From Leguminivora glycinivorella (taxonomy: Eukaryota; Arthropoda; Insecta; Lepidoptera; Tortricidae), in NCBI RefSeq assembly GCF_023078275.1, contig NC_062978.1, positions 19,057,883 through 19,121,882 of the forward strand: a stretch of DNA of 64,000 bases. Direction: 5' to 3'. Positions 30,073-42,020 of the stretch are shown in pieces; position 1 is the stretch's first letter; each line of letters begins with the position of its first letter. Below the pieces are notes generated by a model. It made no database searches. It was given only the letters and a program-made list of their open reading frames with translations, and had not been told where the DNA came from. The position numbers were made by a program, and so were the translations under genes.

Positions 30073-32793
30073 CCTAGACGCCAACCAATACAGCAAACAT
30101 TTCGACCTTAGTATATGCCCAGATACCTGTAACAGTACATTCATATTCTTACATTTTACTTAAAAAATATCATCATATATATCTAGACTTGTGTTATTTA
30201 TAAAAGCAATCTCAAGTCGCCAATTTTGGTTTTGACAATTTGACACGCTCGCTCGGGAAGCCGGGATTCAATAACGTGAGCAAGTTTTAGTGCGAATCGT
30301 ACATAGACGGATCATATCTTAGAATTAAAAAAAAAATATATAAATGGGCTTACTCTTGGCCACAGACTAGCCAAAGGCAAAGACGTGGCCTACGATGGAG
30401 TGAGCTCGCTCAGAAGATACCTGTTCACTCTTGATTTGAAGGTTGCCGGGTTATTTGAGTAATCTGTAACTATAAAATGATTTTTTTTTTAAACAACATC
30501 TGAATCCGCCTGCAACAGTTAATTGTTTTAATTAGTTTTGTAGCTCCCAGCCGTATCGGCACAACAAATGGAGCGCGTTAAATTTTATCGACTTTTAGCG
30601 TCCCGTGTCGAAACGTATGGCAGCAATTAGAATATTTCGATGGAACCTATTTAATGCAAAGTATTTCATTTATCATAGTAATCAGTTTTCTGATTTAGAG
30701 GAAAATCTTTTCGGAGAAGGAAAGCTTCGCGAGTAAACCTGCAGAAATATTAAAATAATACGGCAATGTGCAATCAATCGCCTTAGTGCTTGAAAAGGTT
30801 CTCGTAACTGAGCTATTTTTATGACGATGGTGCTATACCATCGGGCAACTGATCGCGTGAAAGAGTATTTGAGAAGGAAAGAAGTGAGTGCTGAGATGAC
30901 GAAGGATAGAGGAGAATGGAAGAGGAAGACAAGTTGTAACGTGGGATAGGGGTAGGAAGAAGAAGCAGAAGAGGTACCTACCTCATCGTCATGGGTACCT
31001 ACTATATTCGTTTATACGATAGTCGGCTAAGCTAAGCATGTGACACTCCTTGAGTTGCAGGCATCCATAGGTTACGGTGACCTTTCCATCAGGAGGACCG
31101 TATTAATCACTTGACGATCTGTGTAGAAATGAAGACAAACAATTTTCAATCAAGAATTCTTTTTGGCATAATCTATATTGGCATAATTCACCTTTCCCAT
31201 AATCTGTTACGGCATAGCATAGAACGCATAATTTGGCTAGGGTTTGTTTGTTTGTTCGAATATATTATTTCCTGCATAAAGGTTATTCGCCCATAATTTT
31301 TAAGCATAAATTATTTGTGCATAACATTGTTTAGTCGAAATTTACCACCCAGAATTTTTATCATCGCTAAGTATATTAATGTTGCAGTTCTAATCTAACC
31401 TAACCGACATTCTTGACAATATGTTGTATTTATTGAGGTCGCAGTTCTAACCTAACCTAACCGATATGCCAAATGGAGGGAACCCGCTGTGAAGACATTG
31501 CGTCATTGTGAAATAGGGCTTATACCTACCTGAACCTAAACCAAAGATACATGTAGAAATCAAGTATCGATACGAGTATAACTTAACCAGAAGTATTAAG
31601 CTCTCCATAATCTGAAGCAAAATCTTCATTCCAAGCTCGTTGGCAGCATCCAAATCAAAAGGTCTTTAAATCTTTAAAGAAAGCAAGAAGAATAAGCTGA
31701 ATAAGGGGAGTTACGCTATTTTAGAATACAGAAGTGTAGCTTATCTTCAAAGCGCTCGATAATTAAACTAATGGGACAGTCGATAAAAAAATCAGTACGT
31801 AGCTGTCCGAGTTATCAGCGCATCGGAGATCGATCGACTAAACAATTAGACGGTATTAGAGAATCGGTACCGTTTCGTGCGGCCGGCTGTTACACCGTAA
31901 CGCGGAAGAACTCAAAGATGCGAATTTAAAGAGAATATGTAGGTAGGTACGTGATCTCTTATTCAGCTTGCGTCATTATTTTAGAAGACCTAAGTGTAAT
32001 AAAAATGAACGGGTACCGAGATTTTTACTCCATTCTGATAAAATTTATTTAAAAATGTCCAAGTACGCCTTCAGCTACATTACAGCGACTGCGAATGAGA
32101 TATTTTAGGTATTGAATGGTTTCAGCACGAATACTTTTGTATAAGTCAATGAGTAAAATAAAATAAGCGAATATCTATGTAGTTTTAGTTATATTATTAA
32201 TTAATATTAGGTTAAAAGGACTAACAGTTCGCCGAGCCTTAACGTCCCATCCGTTATTCGTCGCAGTCACTTTTTATTCATTATTCACGCCGATGAATAA
32301 CATCTTCCGGCAAAAGAACTAATTCTTTCATAGTATAAACTGTCCCCACAAATATGAGATTAACAGCGCCCTTTTGACAATATTTATATATTCCTGGTCA
32401 GGCTTCAATAAAAAAATGTTTTCAAGCTTTATCGACACGGTGTGACTGTCGGCTTCGCCGTTACAGCGAGGTTAGATGGTTCAAGCGATCGTATCGCACT
32501 CGTGCCGGTTACATACCTCGCTGGCATGTATACGAAGAGGTTTACTAAAAAGTACATACAAGACGTAATAAAAATACTTGAGATCCGTTTAACGGCTTAT
32601 CCGACCACTCCGAAGACCCAACAGCATTTGTTTTGATTTTTAAATTTGGAATTGGATCTACGTACAATAACAATTCAGTAAATGCAGTGAATCAGTTTAC
32701 TAATCAATATCAACTTTCGTGAGATTTGTAATTGATGATGATGAGATCAATTTAAGATTTCTGCTGCCAAACTTTACAATGAGTCATCTTACG
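30073..32793. other. Long gene-free stretch
   Basis: A fragment at about 31060-31105 (CATCCATAGGTTACGGTGAC) belongs to a dispersed moth repeat. CTAACCTAACC occurs twice (near 31395 and 31450). GCATAAT is over-represented at 31160-31320. Open frames at 31447-31653 (-) and 32442-32636 (+) are unrecognised. No gene is supported. Confidence 0.4.
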
Positions 32794-32989
32794 TACACTC
32801 TAAAAAATGAAGGCCAACTAAGAGCAGTTTTCTCTTAGTTGACGTTAAGTTAATCACTACAATTACGATCTTATACAATTCAAATAAAGCTGATTACTAA
32901 AACAATAAAGGAATGTATGATTGAACTAATAACTTAGGTGTTTTGTTATTCCTAACCAATGAACACCTTGAATCAATTATTAACTTGTT

Positions 32990-33475
32990 AGGCAAAACTA
33001 TGTAACATAGGTTGATTCAATCCTGAACTAGTTCATTAAAACAGATAAGTATGTTAATAGTTCTGAACATTTTTATAGTAAATTTGATTATTTTATCTTT
33101 GTTGATTCAAATAAGATTAGGTATTTGAAACAACTAAACATAGGTAGATTCAATCCTGATCGAATTCATTAAAACAGATAAGTATGTTAATGGTTTTAAA
33201 CATTTTCATAGTTGATTTGATTATTTTGTCTGTTGGTTCAAATAAGATTAGGTATTTGAAACAACTAAACGTGTAGGTACATTCAATCCTGAACTAATTC
33301 ATTAAAACAAATAAGTATGTTAATGGTTTTAAGCATTTTCATGCTTAATTTGATTATTTTGTCTTTGTTGATTCAAATAAGACTTGGTATTTGACATAAA
33401 CTAAATCTAGGTTGCTTCAATCCTCAACTAATTCTTTAAGACAGATAAGTATGTCAATAGTTCTAGACATACAAA
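32990..33475 (+). repeat. Left subterminal tandem array, 133-bp unit
   Basis: TTCAATCCTGAACTA..TTCATTAAAACAGATAAGTATG recurs with TTCAATCCT at 33016, 33149, 33282 and 33416. About 3.5 copies with 80-90 percent identity by eye. Confidence 0.85.
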
Positions 33476-34474
33476 ATTTTGAAACAACGAAGATACATTT
33501 CTCAATCCCATTATGATCAAATTGTTGTATCAATTACGAAATGAATTGAGTTCTACTAAGAATGAATTGTTAAATCTATTATCATAATAAACAAATTAAA
33601 TAATTGGTAATCTGATCAATCAAGTGAATAGTAGGGGTAAGCGTTTGTACATCCGCCTTCCGCCCGCGCCCCTCCCGCAGCGCGTGCGAGTGTTGCCAAC
33701 TCGGAATAAAATATACCAGATCTGGGATATTTTCACGGCTCTTTCATCGAAAATTTTTATTTAGCATTGGGCACATATTTTTACATATTTGGTCTAAGGC
33801 ATCAACTTGAAAGCAACCATATTTGTCATCGCCATATGGTATTCAATTTTATTATGAATTTTCGTGTGTGGCGGACGTCGATGTAATATAACAATTTTCA
33901 AAATAAATGGAAGGGTGAGTTATTTACGGATTGCCATGCTGATCCTATTAAGCTAACCATGCTTTTCATATTTGATAGCCCACTATGAAAGTGTTGTCAG
34001 AATCGTTAAAGTTATTTAATAATCGCAATAACGCTTGCACACTGTTATCAAAAACGCTGCAGCGTTAGCATAGCCGGACTCGATATGGGTTCAGTTTTGT
34101 ATTCTTCATGAGTATCCAAGTCAGGAACGGATCCACCCCTTCCCAGAAAAAATGCTATAATTGGCTCAGCTCAGACGCAGTGCCGGATAAAGCAGCGCAG
34201 AGCCTGTAGCAAGTTCTATCTAGAAGCCCTAAAGGGTGAAGCCACACTAGAGCAATTTCGGTTACGCTAATATATATATACGCGTGATCACGTGACTCGG
34301 CGTGGCGCGTGAGGCTTCATCTTAAAGTGCAAGGATTTTAAGCATATAATTATATAGGTACATGTTAAGGCAGAAAATTCAAGCATTCCAAGGCTAATAT
34401 TGCTTTAGTATATTTATTTAATTTGTCCTAATTTGCGAGGAAATGAGGAGAAATAATCAATAAATTATGACTTA
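33476..34474. other. Gene-free stretch
   Basis: Unassigned sequence, including a GC-richer piece at 33650-33700 and a GTGGCGGACGTCGATG segment near 33860. No gene. Confidence 0.4.
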
Positions 34475-34725
34475 TAATATACATACATACAATCACGCCT
34501 GTATCCCATGAAGGGGTAGCACATGAATCTACTCGTTTCAGTGCCACTCTTGGCAAATAAGGGATTGAAAGAAAACGAAACTGTGACATTGCAGTGACAG
34601 GTTGCCAGCCTCTCGCCTACGCCACAATTTAACCCATAGGTATCCCACAGTCGCCTTCTACGACACCCACGGGAAGAAAGGGGGTTGTGAAATTCTTAAC
34701 CCGTCACCACACGGGCAACATATAA
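34475..34725 (-). repeat. Lepidopteran interspersed repeat with ATACATAC tail
   Basis: ATACATACATACAATCACGC, CAGTGCCACTCTTGGCAAAT, TGACATTGCAGTGACAGG and CGTCACCACACGGGCAAC are landmarks of a high-copy moth repeat I recognise. Its (GTAT)n tail indicates a retroposed element read on the minus strand. It lies inside the candidate 7.8-kb element. Confidence 0.65.
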
Positions 34726-34787
34726 TATATTACTTACAATATATTGACACTGGGGCTAATATATATTTTTATTGACTTATAATATAG

Positions 34788-35180
34788 TTTTCAGTACAGA
34801 TGTTGCGTTTTTTACGCACTAGTGTGAAAAGTGATTCATTTCTTGTCAGGTCGAAACTTCGGAGGACCATCTGTACTGAAAAACGTCGTACCATACACGT
34901 GCGAAAAGGAAATTCGTAACTCGTGTTGATTTAGAACACTCCCTTCTGTTGTGTTTTAATTTATTGCCACTCGTTTCGAACTTCCACCTTTTCGCACTTG
35001 TATCGTAATGTACTATTACATAATTATGGTATGTATTGTAAAACGTTGTACGATACATGTACGAATAGAATAAGTATTATAGGTAATTCACTACTCCTGT
35101 CGATTTAAAAAACTCTCTTCGTTCGTGTTTTAATCACAACTCGTTTCAAATTTCCCACTTGTATCGTAATTTACTATTGA
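34788..35180. repeat. Small hairpin plus two related TACGATACA repeats
   Basis: CAGTACAGATG at about 34791 and CATCTGTACTG at about 34869 form an inverted pair. After it, two diverged tandem copies (about 34887-35015 and 35045-35175) share CACTCGTTTC-type and ACTTGTATCGTAAT motifs. This is a common moth repeat; the open frame across it is chance. Confidence 0.55.
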
Positions 35181-35524
35181 TTACTTTACTATTGATTACT
35201 ATCTATTAGTTAAAATAAAAATTCCATCAAATATATTGCTAAAAAACAACAGACTCGTAACCAAATAACAAAGGTGAATTTTACTGCACATTAGGTATCA
35301 TTTGACGGCATTTCAATTTTAGATAGGTACTGAATTATTTTTAATCATTTATGAATTATTTTTAATCATTTATTTTAAGTACCTTTATGCCTTTAATTCG
35401 AGGTAGACTCATTTAAAAAAAAATGTTAACGTATTTTAGACATCTTCTATACATTAGCCTAGCGTTTTTCAAAATCGGAGTTGGCAACACTGACGCCGAA
35501 GTGATTTGTCAACGCGTCTTGTGT

Positions 35525-35662
35525 TTTTTTGCGGTTATCTATCACATCACAGATCTAACAACTTACAAGTTCAATGGAGTAAGTGATCGAATCTTTAAAA
35601 ACATGGGAGTTGGAGAACTTAATACGAAAATTCACCAGTAAGTACAATGTATTTTTTTCATT
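35525..35662 (+). pseudogene. Exon-like segment, left copy of an inverted pair
   Basis: It is similar to the minus-strand sequence at 38862-39505 once a MITE there is removed. An ATG at 35574 is followed by an early stop (TAA), then the same frame reads ESLKTWELENLIRKFT up to a good splice donor GTAAGT at 35640. The uninterrupted right copy reads MEEEIEILKTWELENLIPEF, so this copy has lost its start. The ILKTWELENL stretch resembles the first helix of a SAM domain; that is an inference from pattern only. Confidence 0.45.
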
Positions 35663-37031
35663 ATTTAGTCAAGTTGCTAATGACACGAGGCCAATAGCTT
35701 GCTGGGCTGCGGCCCCGGCCGATAATGGATGCAATCTCGTAATAATACACATTTAAATTTCTTGTCTATAAAATACACATTTAAGTTGGCTCAATTTTCG
35801 TTGAACGTCCGGCATGTGCTGTTCGCGGCGCGAGCCGATTTAGACTTGGTATGGTAACTATAGTTCCGTCAAAATGAGAGAGACCGGAATTATTTTTGCC
35901 AGGGAGAGAATTGCGAGGGGATCTTTAGCCCGAGTCAAAATCGGGCGCAATCGCCCGTTTGAGTGAGTTTTGATAGTGATTCTGTTGTGTATTTTCTTAT
36001 AGTTGGATAGTTTCTAACAAAGCGTTGCATATTTTCCAGCCCCGGAATCGGACGCTAATAAAACCATGTTCCGATGGTAATAGGCGACGCCCAGCGTGCC
36101 CGGGTGTTGAAATAAGTGCAAAACTGCTCTCCGCTCGCCTTTTGTCCACCAACGGTAAATTGTACATTCTTTAAAAACCTTGTCAAATTGTCACTTAGGT
36201 TATGTGTAATTCCAAATTAGCAGTAGGTCGTTTCACAGAACGCGTTGACGTTCGGAATTCGAATTCCGGGGCAATTCCCCTGTCCTACGGGCGATCCAAG
36301 TCTCACGGACGCCGTCTTTGGAATTTTACTTAAAGACTGGTATACACATTTCAGGGTTCACGCCGCGTCGCCTAATCCTCGCGCCGGTCGCCAGCATTCC
36401 CCGCTGTGTTCCGGTAACCTACAGGCGGCAAGCTGACGCTGCCGTCATCCACACGACACCATCTCTGAGGCGGCTGACGTGGCAGTCGTGGTGGTCTGAG
36501 GCGGCTGACGTAGCACGTTTGAGGTTAGACCTTTCCAATCACTCTTATCTACATCATCGAACCGGCATAATTATGGTTCTGGCACCCTCCGTGTTACTAT
36601 ACCTTTTATTTTAATATCCGCCGTACACCGTTTCTACCCGTAGTTTTAACTCAAGAGTTCGCTGATCCACGTTTGTTCCCTTAAATAATTTAAAACCTTA
36701 GTCTCATGTTCAAGTGTAGCTAGCCCTCGGCTCTGTAAACTTAGTAAATTAGAGAGTAATTTCATAATATAAGGCAAGGCTCAGTGGAGTCCTTTGTAAT
36801 AGATTAATTAACAGAGAAATAATTACCTTTTGCCCTTAAGAGTTGTTTCAATTTTAAATCTTGTCTGCTAGCATAATGGCCCCCAATTATAGATATTGTA
36901 GCAATATTGAAAAATATTAACTTTGAGTTAAAAAAAGATGTAATACGGTTCCTCTAGGGCCAAATATTTTTCCACGCTGTTCATAATTTTGTAGTATGGT
37001 ATGTGATATTAATTGTATCATTCATTTCCAG
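35663..37031. other. Stretch with a GC-rich patch
   Basis: 36230-36560 is clearly GC-richer and CpG-rich (GACGCCGTCTTTGG, CGCCGCGTCGCC), and contains a short direct repeat TGAGGCGGCTGACGT (near 36467 and 36498). It could be a promoter or first-exon region, or an inserted element. No coding assignment is possible. Confidence 0.4.
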
Positions 37032-37175
37032 ACCCTGATGGATTTTTCTGAGTTTAACATAAGCACAGACCTAATAGTTATAGAAACTTCAGAAAAGGAA
37101 AACTTGTCCTCGGAAAAGGAAAATGTGCCATCTGCAATTGCTGAGAAGAAAGCAGAGCCCAGTTATAATTCCAGG
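37032..37175 (+). CDS. Exon-like reading frame of an unidentified gene (partial)
   Basis: A splice-acceptor context (TTCATTTCCAG) precedes 37032, an ATG lies at 37038, and 46 codons follow (MDFSEFNISTDLIVIETSEK, ...KENVPSAIAEKKAEPSYNSR) to a donor (CCAGG|GTAAGC) at 37176. It is acidic, lysine-rich and low-complexity, with no catalytic motif. A second acceptor at 37788 would add a short frame ending ASLF-stop. It could be a 5' coding exon of the gene whose later exon lies at 38504-38880, but the phases do not join directly, so an intermediate exon or a break is needed. Confidence 0.4.
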
Positions 37176-37410
37176 GTAAGCAGTTTCTAACAGACTTCTT
37201 TACCTAGAAGGAGGAGGTTCTGTATTTTATTGTAAAAAACATTATAAGAATTACAATTCAATAAATGAATACTGCATAGGCAGACCAACATACCAGAGAG
37301 AGATTTTATTCCAACCATTTTTGAAGTAACATACTCAATACAATGCAGTTATATTAAAAATATTATCACAATAATATTTTTAATATAACTGCATTGTTAG
37401 GCAAGATACC

Positions 37411-37690
37411 GGGCTGGCCTAGCGAGTAGTGACTAAGTGACCGTCCCTACTAAGCCGCAGTTCTGGGTTCGAATCCCGGTAAGGACATTTATTTGTGTGA
37501 TGAGCACAGGTATGTTCCTGAGAATCCTGAGTCATGGATGTTTTTTATTTATATAATTATTTGTTTATTAATTATATCGTTGTCTGAGTACCCACATCAC
37601 AAGCCTTCTTGAGCTTACTGTGGGACCCAGTCAATCTGTGTAAGAATGTCCTATTACATTAATTAATTTATTTATTATTATGATACATTA
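37411..37690 (+). repeat. tRNA-derived SINE, plus strand
   Basis: Box A region TGGCCTAGCGAG at 37415 and consensus box B GGTTCGAATCC at 37466-37476, then the body ATTTATTTGTGTGATGAGCA and 3' part GAGCTTACTGTGGGACCCAG, with an ATTAATTTATTTATTATT tail. Same family as 9927 and 2750. It sits in an intron position relative to the exon-like segments. Confidence 0.8.
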
Positions 37691-38503
37691 TACTGTGAGT
37701 GTATAGGTTATGACTGTAATTAATTGTATTATAATTATATTAATTAAAGAGGCAAATGAAAAGTAAAGTTTCTAAATATTTTTCAGATTGTGGGAAAGTC
37801 ATTGGACTCTGCATCACTATTTTGAAAATATTCTGCTCTCAAAAAACCACAAGGATATTCTTTGGTAAATATAATAACATTAACTAGCTAAGTCACTTTT
37901 TACTATGTAACTTTAAAATAATTATTATATGTATAACTGAATACTGCATTCGTTTCTTTTTACTTTTTGTTTTTAATTGTTTGTTTTATCATTCCAGCGG
38001 CTTAACGACTTCAAAAGCACATGAAATTTACTAGGACAATTTGTTTATAAATTTTCCATCAATGAAAATAAATCTTCAGGAACAGCTGAAATACAAAAAG
38101 TCGAACTTACTGCACTTACCAATTGTAAGTATATGATAAAATTGATAAAGCAGATGTTGTCTATGTTAAAATAGTTAGTTTCACCACACCGACTGGCAAA
38201 GGCTCTCTTTAGTCTTCAAAAACATATAGCAAAACTGCATTTTGTCCACAAGAGTGCAAAGAAATTTCATACAAATTTTAACTGGATGTCTCAAGCTTGA
38301 TAGATTTGATTTAGTTAGATGTTTTACAGTTAATATTTTGTTTGTGTCGGTGTAGTGTAAAATTTTGTATTTCACTCGGTGGCAAAGTTTGTTTAACCTT
38401 CGTGGCTCGTTTCAGTTGCCCCACTGTTCACTTACCCGCATTGATCTTTCCTTATATTATATCGTTTGTAATAATATTTTACTAACTAGTCCCATTTTTA
38501 TAG

Positions 38504-38880
38504 CGCCCTATGAGGAAACAACGAATATAGCCGGATTTCTCACCATTCCATTTTTGCTGAACACTGCGGCAGTCCGCCAAAAGAAGAAGCGAGGTTCCGG
38601 TGCAAGTCAAAATTGGAAGCCCAGTAAAATGGAAGTAAGGGAAGGTTTCATAAAGCATATCCGCTCTAGTGTAGAAATTAGCCAGACCATCGAACTTCGC
38701 ATAGCCACACTTCAAAAAATAGGATTGTCATGCCAGCCATACATAATTGTTGTGGGTGAGTCTCTTGAAAAAATCGAATCATTTCTAGTTGTTGTCAGCA
38801 GATCGATAATCTATGAAAGACAGTCCATTATGAACGCAGTAGATACGTGCTACAAAATATATAATACAATGAAAATATAA
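38504..38880 (+). pseudogene. C-terminal exon-like frame of a lineage-specific insect gene family, truncated
   Basis: After an acceptor-like TTTTTATAG the frame reads YEETTNIAGFLTIPFLLNTA, KKKRGSGASQNWKPSKMEVR, EGFIKHIRSSVEISQTIEL, then QPYIIVVGESLEKIESFLVV and SIMNAVDTCYKIYNTMKI-stop. The WKPSK..VREGFI and QPYIIVVG...AVD.C(F/Y)KI pattern recalls uncharacterized proteins that are numerous in moths and aphids; I know no function for them. The frame stops exactly where the inverted exon copy begins (38862-38880), so the normal C-terminus has been cut off by a rearrangement. Confidence 0.5.
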
Positions 38881-39505
38881 TACATTGTACTTACTGGTGA
38901 ACTCTGGTATTAAGACGATACAGGAGTGATCTATTCTCCATACAAACGCTCTCGACTATTTCCTCCCTGGTTTTTCAAGATACAGCAATGATTTTTTTCA
39001 AGACAGATTATAATAATTTTTATCTGTGTCGGACCGTTTTGATTTTTTGAGATTCTTATTTTTAAAGACGCTAGAGCCCATCGAAAATTTTCAAAAACGG
39101 TGTTATTGATTATGGCGTAAAAAAGGTGTGGTATTCAAAATTGGTAACAATTAGCCACAAAAACTGAACGGTCCGACACTGATTATTTCATTGTTATTCA
39201 GATTCTCAAATTTAGTTACGATTGACTTAATTTTGAAGGGGAAACAGTCGAGAGCGGAACCTCGATTTTAAAGATTTTTTCGCAATATTTTTTAACTGAG
39301 TTCTTAATGGACATTTTTTTCGATAAATCTAGTTAATAACACTTGTATATTAAATTTGAATTCCCAAATTGAAAGGGGGCTCCTTTCCATTTTAGCATTT
39401 TCGCTCCTGTAGCGTCTTAAGTTCTCCAACTCCCATGTTTTTAAAATTTCGATTTCTTCCTCCATTGAACTTGTAAGTTGTTAGGTTAGCTGTGATGTGA
39501 TAACC
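38862..39505 (-). pseudogene. Exon-like segment, right inverted copy, split by a MITE
   Basis: On the minus strand an ATG at 39465 begins MEEEIEILKTWELENL, reaching TTAA at 39417-39420. Beyond the MITE (38914-39416) the frame resumes as IPEFT up to a GTAAGT donor near 38885-38890. Without the MITE this would be an intact first coding exon. The upstream part matches 35525-35573. The left copy supplies the empty-site sequence GAGAACTTAATAC. Confidence 0.55.
38914..39416. mobile_element. 503-bp MITE with TTAA target duplication
   Basis: GACGATACAGGAGTG at the left and CGCTCCTGTAGCGTC at the right are inverted, each bordered by TTAA (38910-38913 and 39417-39420). A second inverted pair lies inside (CTCTCGACTATTTCC near 38949; GGAAACAGTCGAGAG near 39240). 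TTAA targeting is typical of piggyBac and Kolobok groups. No transposase. Confidence 0.85.
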
Positions 39506-39844
39506 GCCGCAAGAAAAAAACTATTTATTCTAAGTAGGTAGTAGTAGTAGGTGCCAAGTATATTATGAATAAATGTCATTTTTTTATAACTTTTGTTTTA
39601 TTTATGGCGTTATTCATAAACGCATCACCAGCCTGAATTAGATATGAATCGTTTTATGTTATCTGTCAAGTTAACGTATGTATTTGTAAATAGGTATAAA
39701 ACATAATTTGTCTAATTCAGTCCCGTGGTGTTTTATGACAATTATCAATAAGGGGTTGTTGTCTTAGTAAATGAGACAAAGTAAGTCATAGTACAATTGA
39801 ACATGAATGATAGTACTGAACAAGCTTCTCAGTTGAAATGTATA
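39506..39844. other. Gene-free stretch
   Basis: A weak inverted pair (CTGAATTAGA...TCGTTTTAT near 39634; ATAAAACATA...TCTAATTCAG near 39697) suggests a decayed 90-bp MITE. Nothing else seen. Confidence 0.4.
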
Positions 39845-40335
39845 ACAAAACAAAGATTCAAATTGAACAATATCATAGTTCACTCTCACAAAGTGTGTAT
39901 ATCGATGTAATCATGTCCTTAATTGAACTTATTTGGTTTTAATGGTTACTACAGTAATGCCTCATGTTAATATTGACCTACATCTTGGTTGAATCGATTA
40001 AACAATTCATGTTCAAATAGAAAAATATCTTAGTTCAGTCTCACAAGGTGCGTAAGTAGATGTAATCATGTTCTTAGTTGAACTTATTCGGATTAAATAG
40101 TTAATACAGTAATGCTTCATGTTAATATTGACAGATGTCTTAGTTGAATTGATTAAACAATTAATATTCAAATTGACCAATATCTTAGTTCAGACTCACA
40201 AGGTTCGTAAGTAGATGTAATCATGTTCTTAGTTGAATTTATTTAGGTCAAATAATTAATACAATCATTCTCCATGTTAATATTGAGCAACGTCATAGTT
40301 GAACTAACTGGTTTGCGTTAGTTGATACAGTTACG
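39845..40335 (+). repeat. Right subterminal tandem array, 155-bp unit
   Basis: The segment around TAGTTCAGTCTCACAAGGTG and GTAGATGTAATCATGTTC repeats with starts at 39872, 40027 and 40182, exactly 155 bp apart, about three copies. The sequence is unrelated to the left 133-bp array. Confidence 0.85.
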
Positions 40336-40577
40336 TATCATGATAATAATTATCAAGTGCTTAGTTGAACTTACTAAGGTAATTTAGTTCGCCTAATTAT
40401 TTTTCATGTAATTATTGAACAAGATCTTAATTGTCTCAGTTACGTTGCAAAAGTAAGAGCAATCAAAATTACCTTATTCCATTTGTCTAAGATCTTATCA
40501 GGCTCGTATGGAATCAAGATGCTTGACTACGACGATCAAAATATTGATAGGAGCAAACAAATTTTTTTTAGAGTGTA

Positions 40578-42020
40578 CTTGTTTATTTGTTAGAGGTCAA
40601 GCGTTTTTAAGCTGGATATGGCTTTCCATTATATTACTTATCTATTTTGTACAGTTTCAATAAAATTGTCATACACAGTTCATAGATTTACGAGGAAAAC
40701 AAATAAATTAAATTAAAAAAGGCGCCCTCTGGATCCCCGAAAATGTACAATATACTTAAAATATGTACACAGCGCAGAATAATAAATAAAACGGTAAAAA
40801 AGCTGGAAATTTTGCATGCTATTGTGTAATTTATTATTCAATCGGTGGGAATCAATTCGGAGGTCGTGTAATTTTCATGGGTGGGCAGATGAGCGAAGTA
40901 TACAGGGTGTAACATTAATGCTGGTGATCCATTTAAGAGCATAACCGGTATCGAATAGCGGTTACGAATACCACTTCCTTTTTTTTAACATAAACACCAT
41001 GAAAATTAAAGTTACTATAGAAGGTAATGTATAAGCCGTAGGATTTATCTTCGGCAATTATGTTACATAGTGTATGTACCTATAAAGGAGATGTATCGTA
41101 GTACAGTCAGCATCAAAAGTTAAATAACGCTTCAGAAGTAACTACCATTCTGTAACCGCTGAACAAAAATGTGTGTCTCAACGTAGAGAAATGAATTAAA
41201 CTTTGACATTTCTGACAACGAACTGATTATCTTTATATTTAGAAAAGTTATTCAAAATATCAGAAAGTTTTGGTGCTTTGTTTCATCCGATACAAGTGCG
41301 GACTTGGCCTTTCCTGCAAAACCTGTGTGGTAAAATATTAGTTGACTGTTACTGTACAGCAGTCAGCCAGTTGCCGTAGCTTCTACATTTCAATATTAGA
41401 CATTTACCTAATCATGATGAAATTAGAATCGCTTCTAAATTAGCAAAAATCTATTCAATGGTCATTTACTAAATAAACGCAATTAACTTGAACAAAACAC
41501 AAAGAATGTTCACCCTTAACAATTACTAGGTACTTACTTTAAACCTCATAAAAAACGTTTCAACCCTCCGCGAGTCAATCGGACATTTAAAATAATCATT
41601 AATGGGTGACAAACAAATCAAATTAGCCGTGGGACGTGTAAATTGTGACGTAATTACACCTATTACCGAACGCAATGCAAGCACGGGTGGAGACTAGATT
41701 ACAACAGATAGGACAGGTCAGTTTTCTGGCATGAAGGTATGACTAGTAGGAGTAAATGTTAGGGACTTGGGGCCTCAACTCCAAATTTAATCAATCTCCA
41801 AATCTCAAAAAGAAAGTGGTTATCAATTCAATTCTAATGTTCTTTTACAAAAAAAATAGCCGCTACAATACATGTGCTGTACAAATACATGTGCGAATAG
41901 TTTATCTCGCAACTACAATAAGTAGTAACCTATAATATAGATTTGCAAGTACAACTCCGGATGTGTTACGAGTATACGCACGTTGCCAAATTATTGTTAA
42001 TTCTTATAAATCTGTATTTT
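40578..42020. other. Gene-free stretch
   Basis: No supported feature. Confidence 0.4.

Larger units (their letters stand above)
32796..40575. mobile_element. Candidate 7.8-kb DNA transposon with CACTCTAAAAAA ends
   Basis: CACTCTAAAAAA at 32796 is mirrored by TTTTTTAGAGTG ending at 40575, each flanked by TA (and GTAC overall). Just inside the left end is a 133-bp tandem array and inside the right end a different 155-bp array; TTAGTTGA-type motifs recur in both subterminal regions. Short CACT-starting ends and subterminal repeats are features of CACTA (EnSpm) elements, though TA duplication is also typical of other groups. No transposase frame is visible. The interior holds SINEs, MITEs and exon-like pieces, so this would be a non-autonomous carrier. 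Confidence 0.5.

Noticed and set aside
31390..31465. Interstitial telomeric repeat (CCTAA)n
   Set aside because: Only two to three units occur each time, inside other sequence (TCTAACCTAACCTAACC). Too short to be telomeric.
32796..40575. Maverick/Polinton or other virus-like giant element
   Set aside because: No DNA polymerase, integrase, capsid or protease frame is present, and the ends do not fit Polinton termini.
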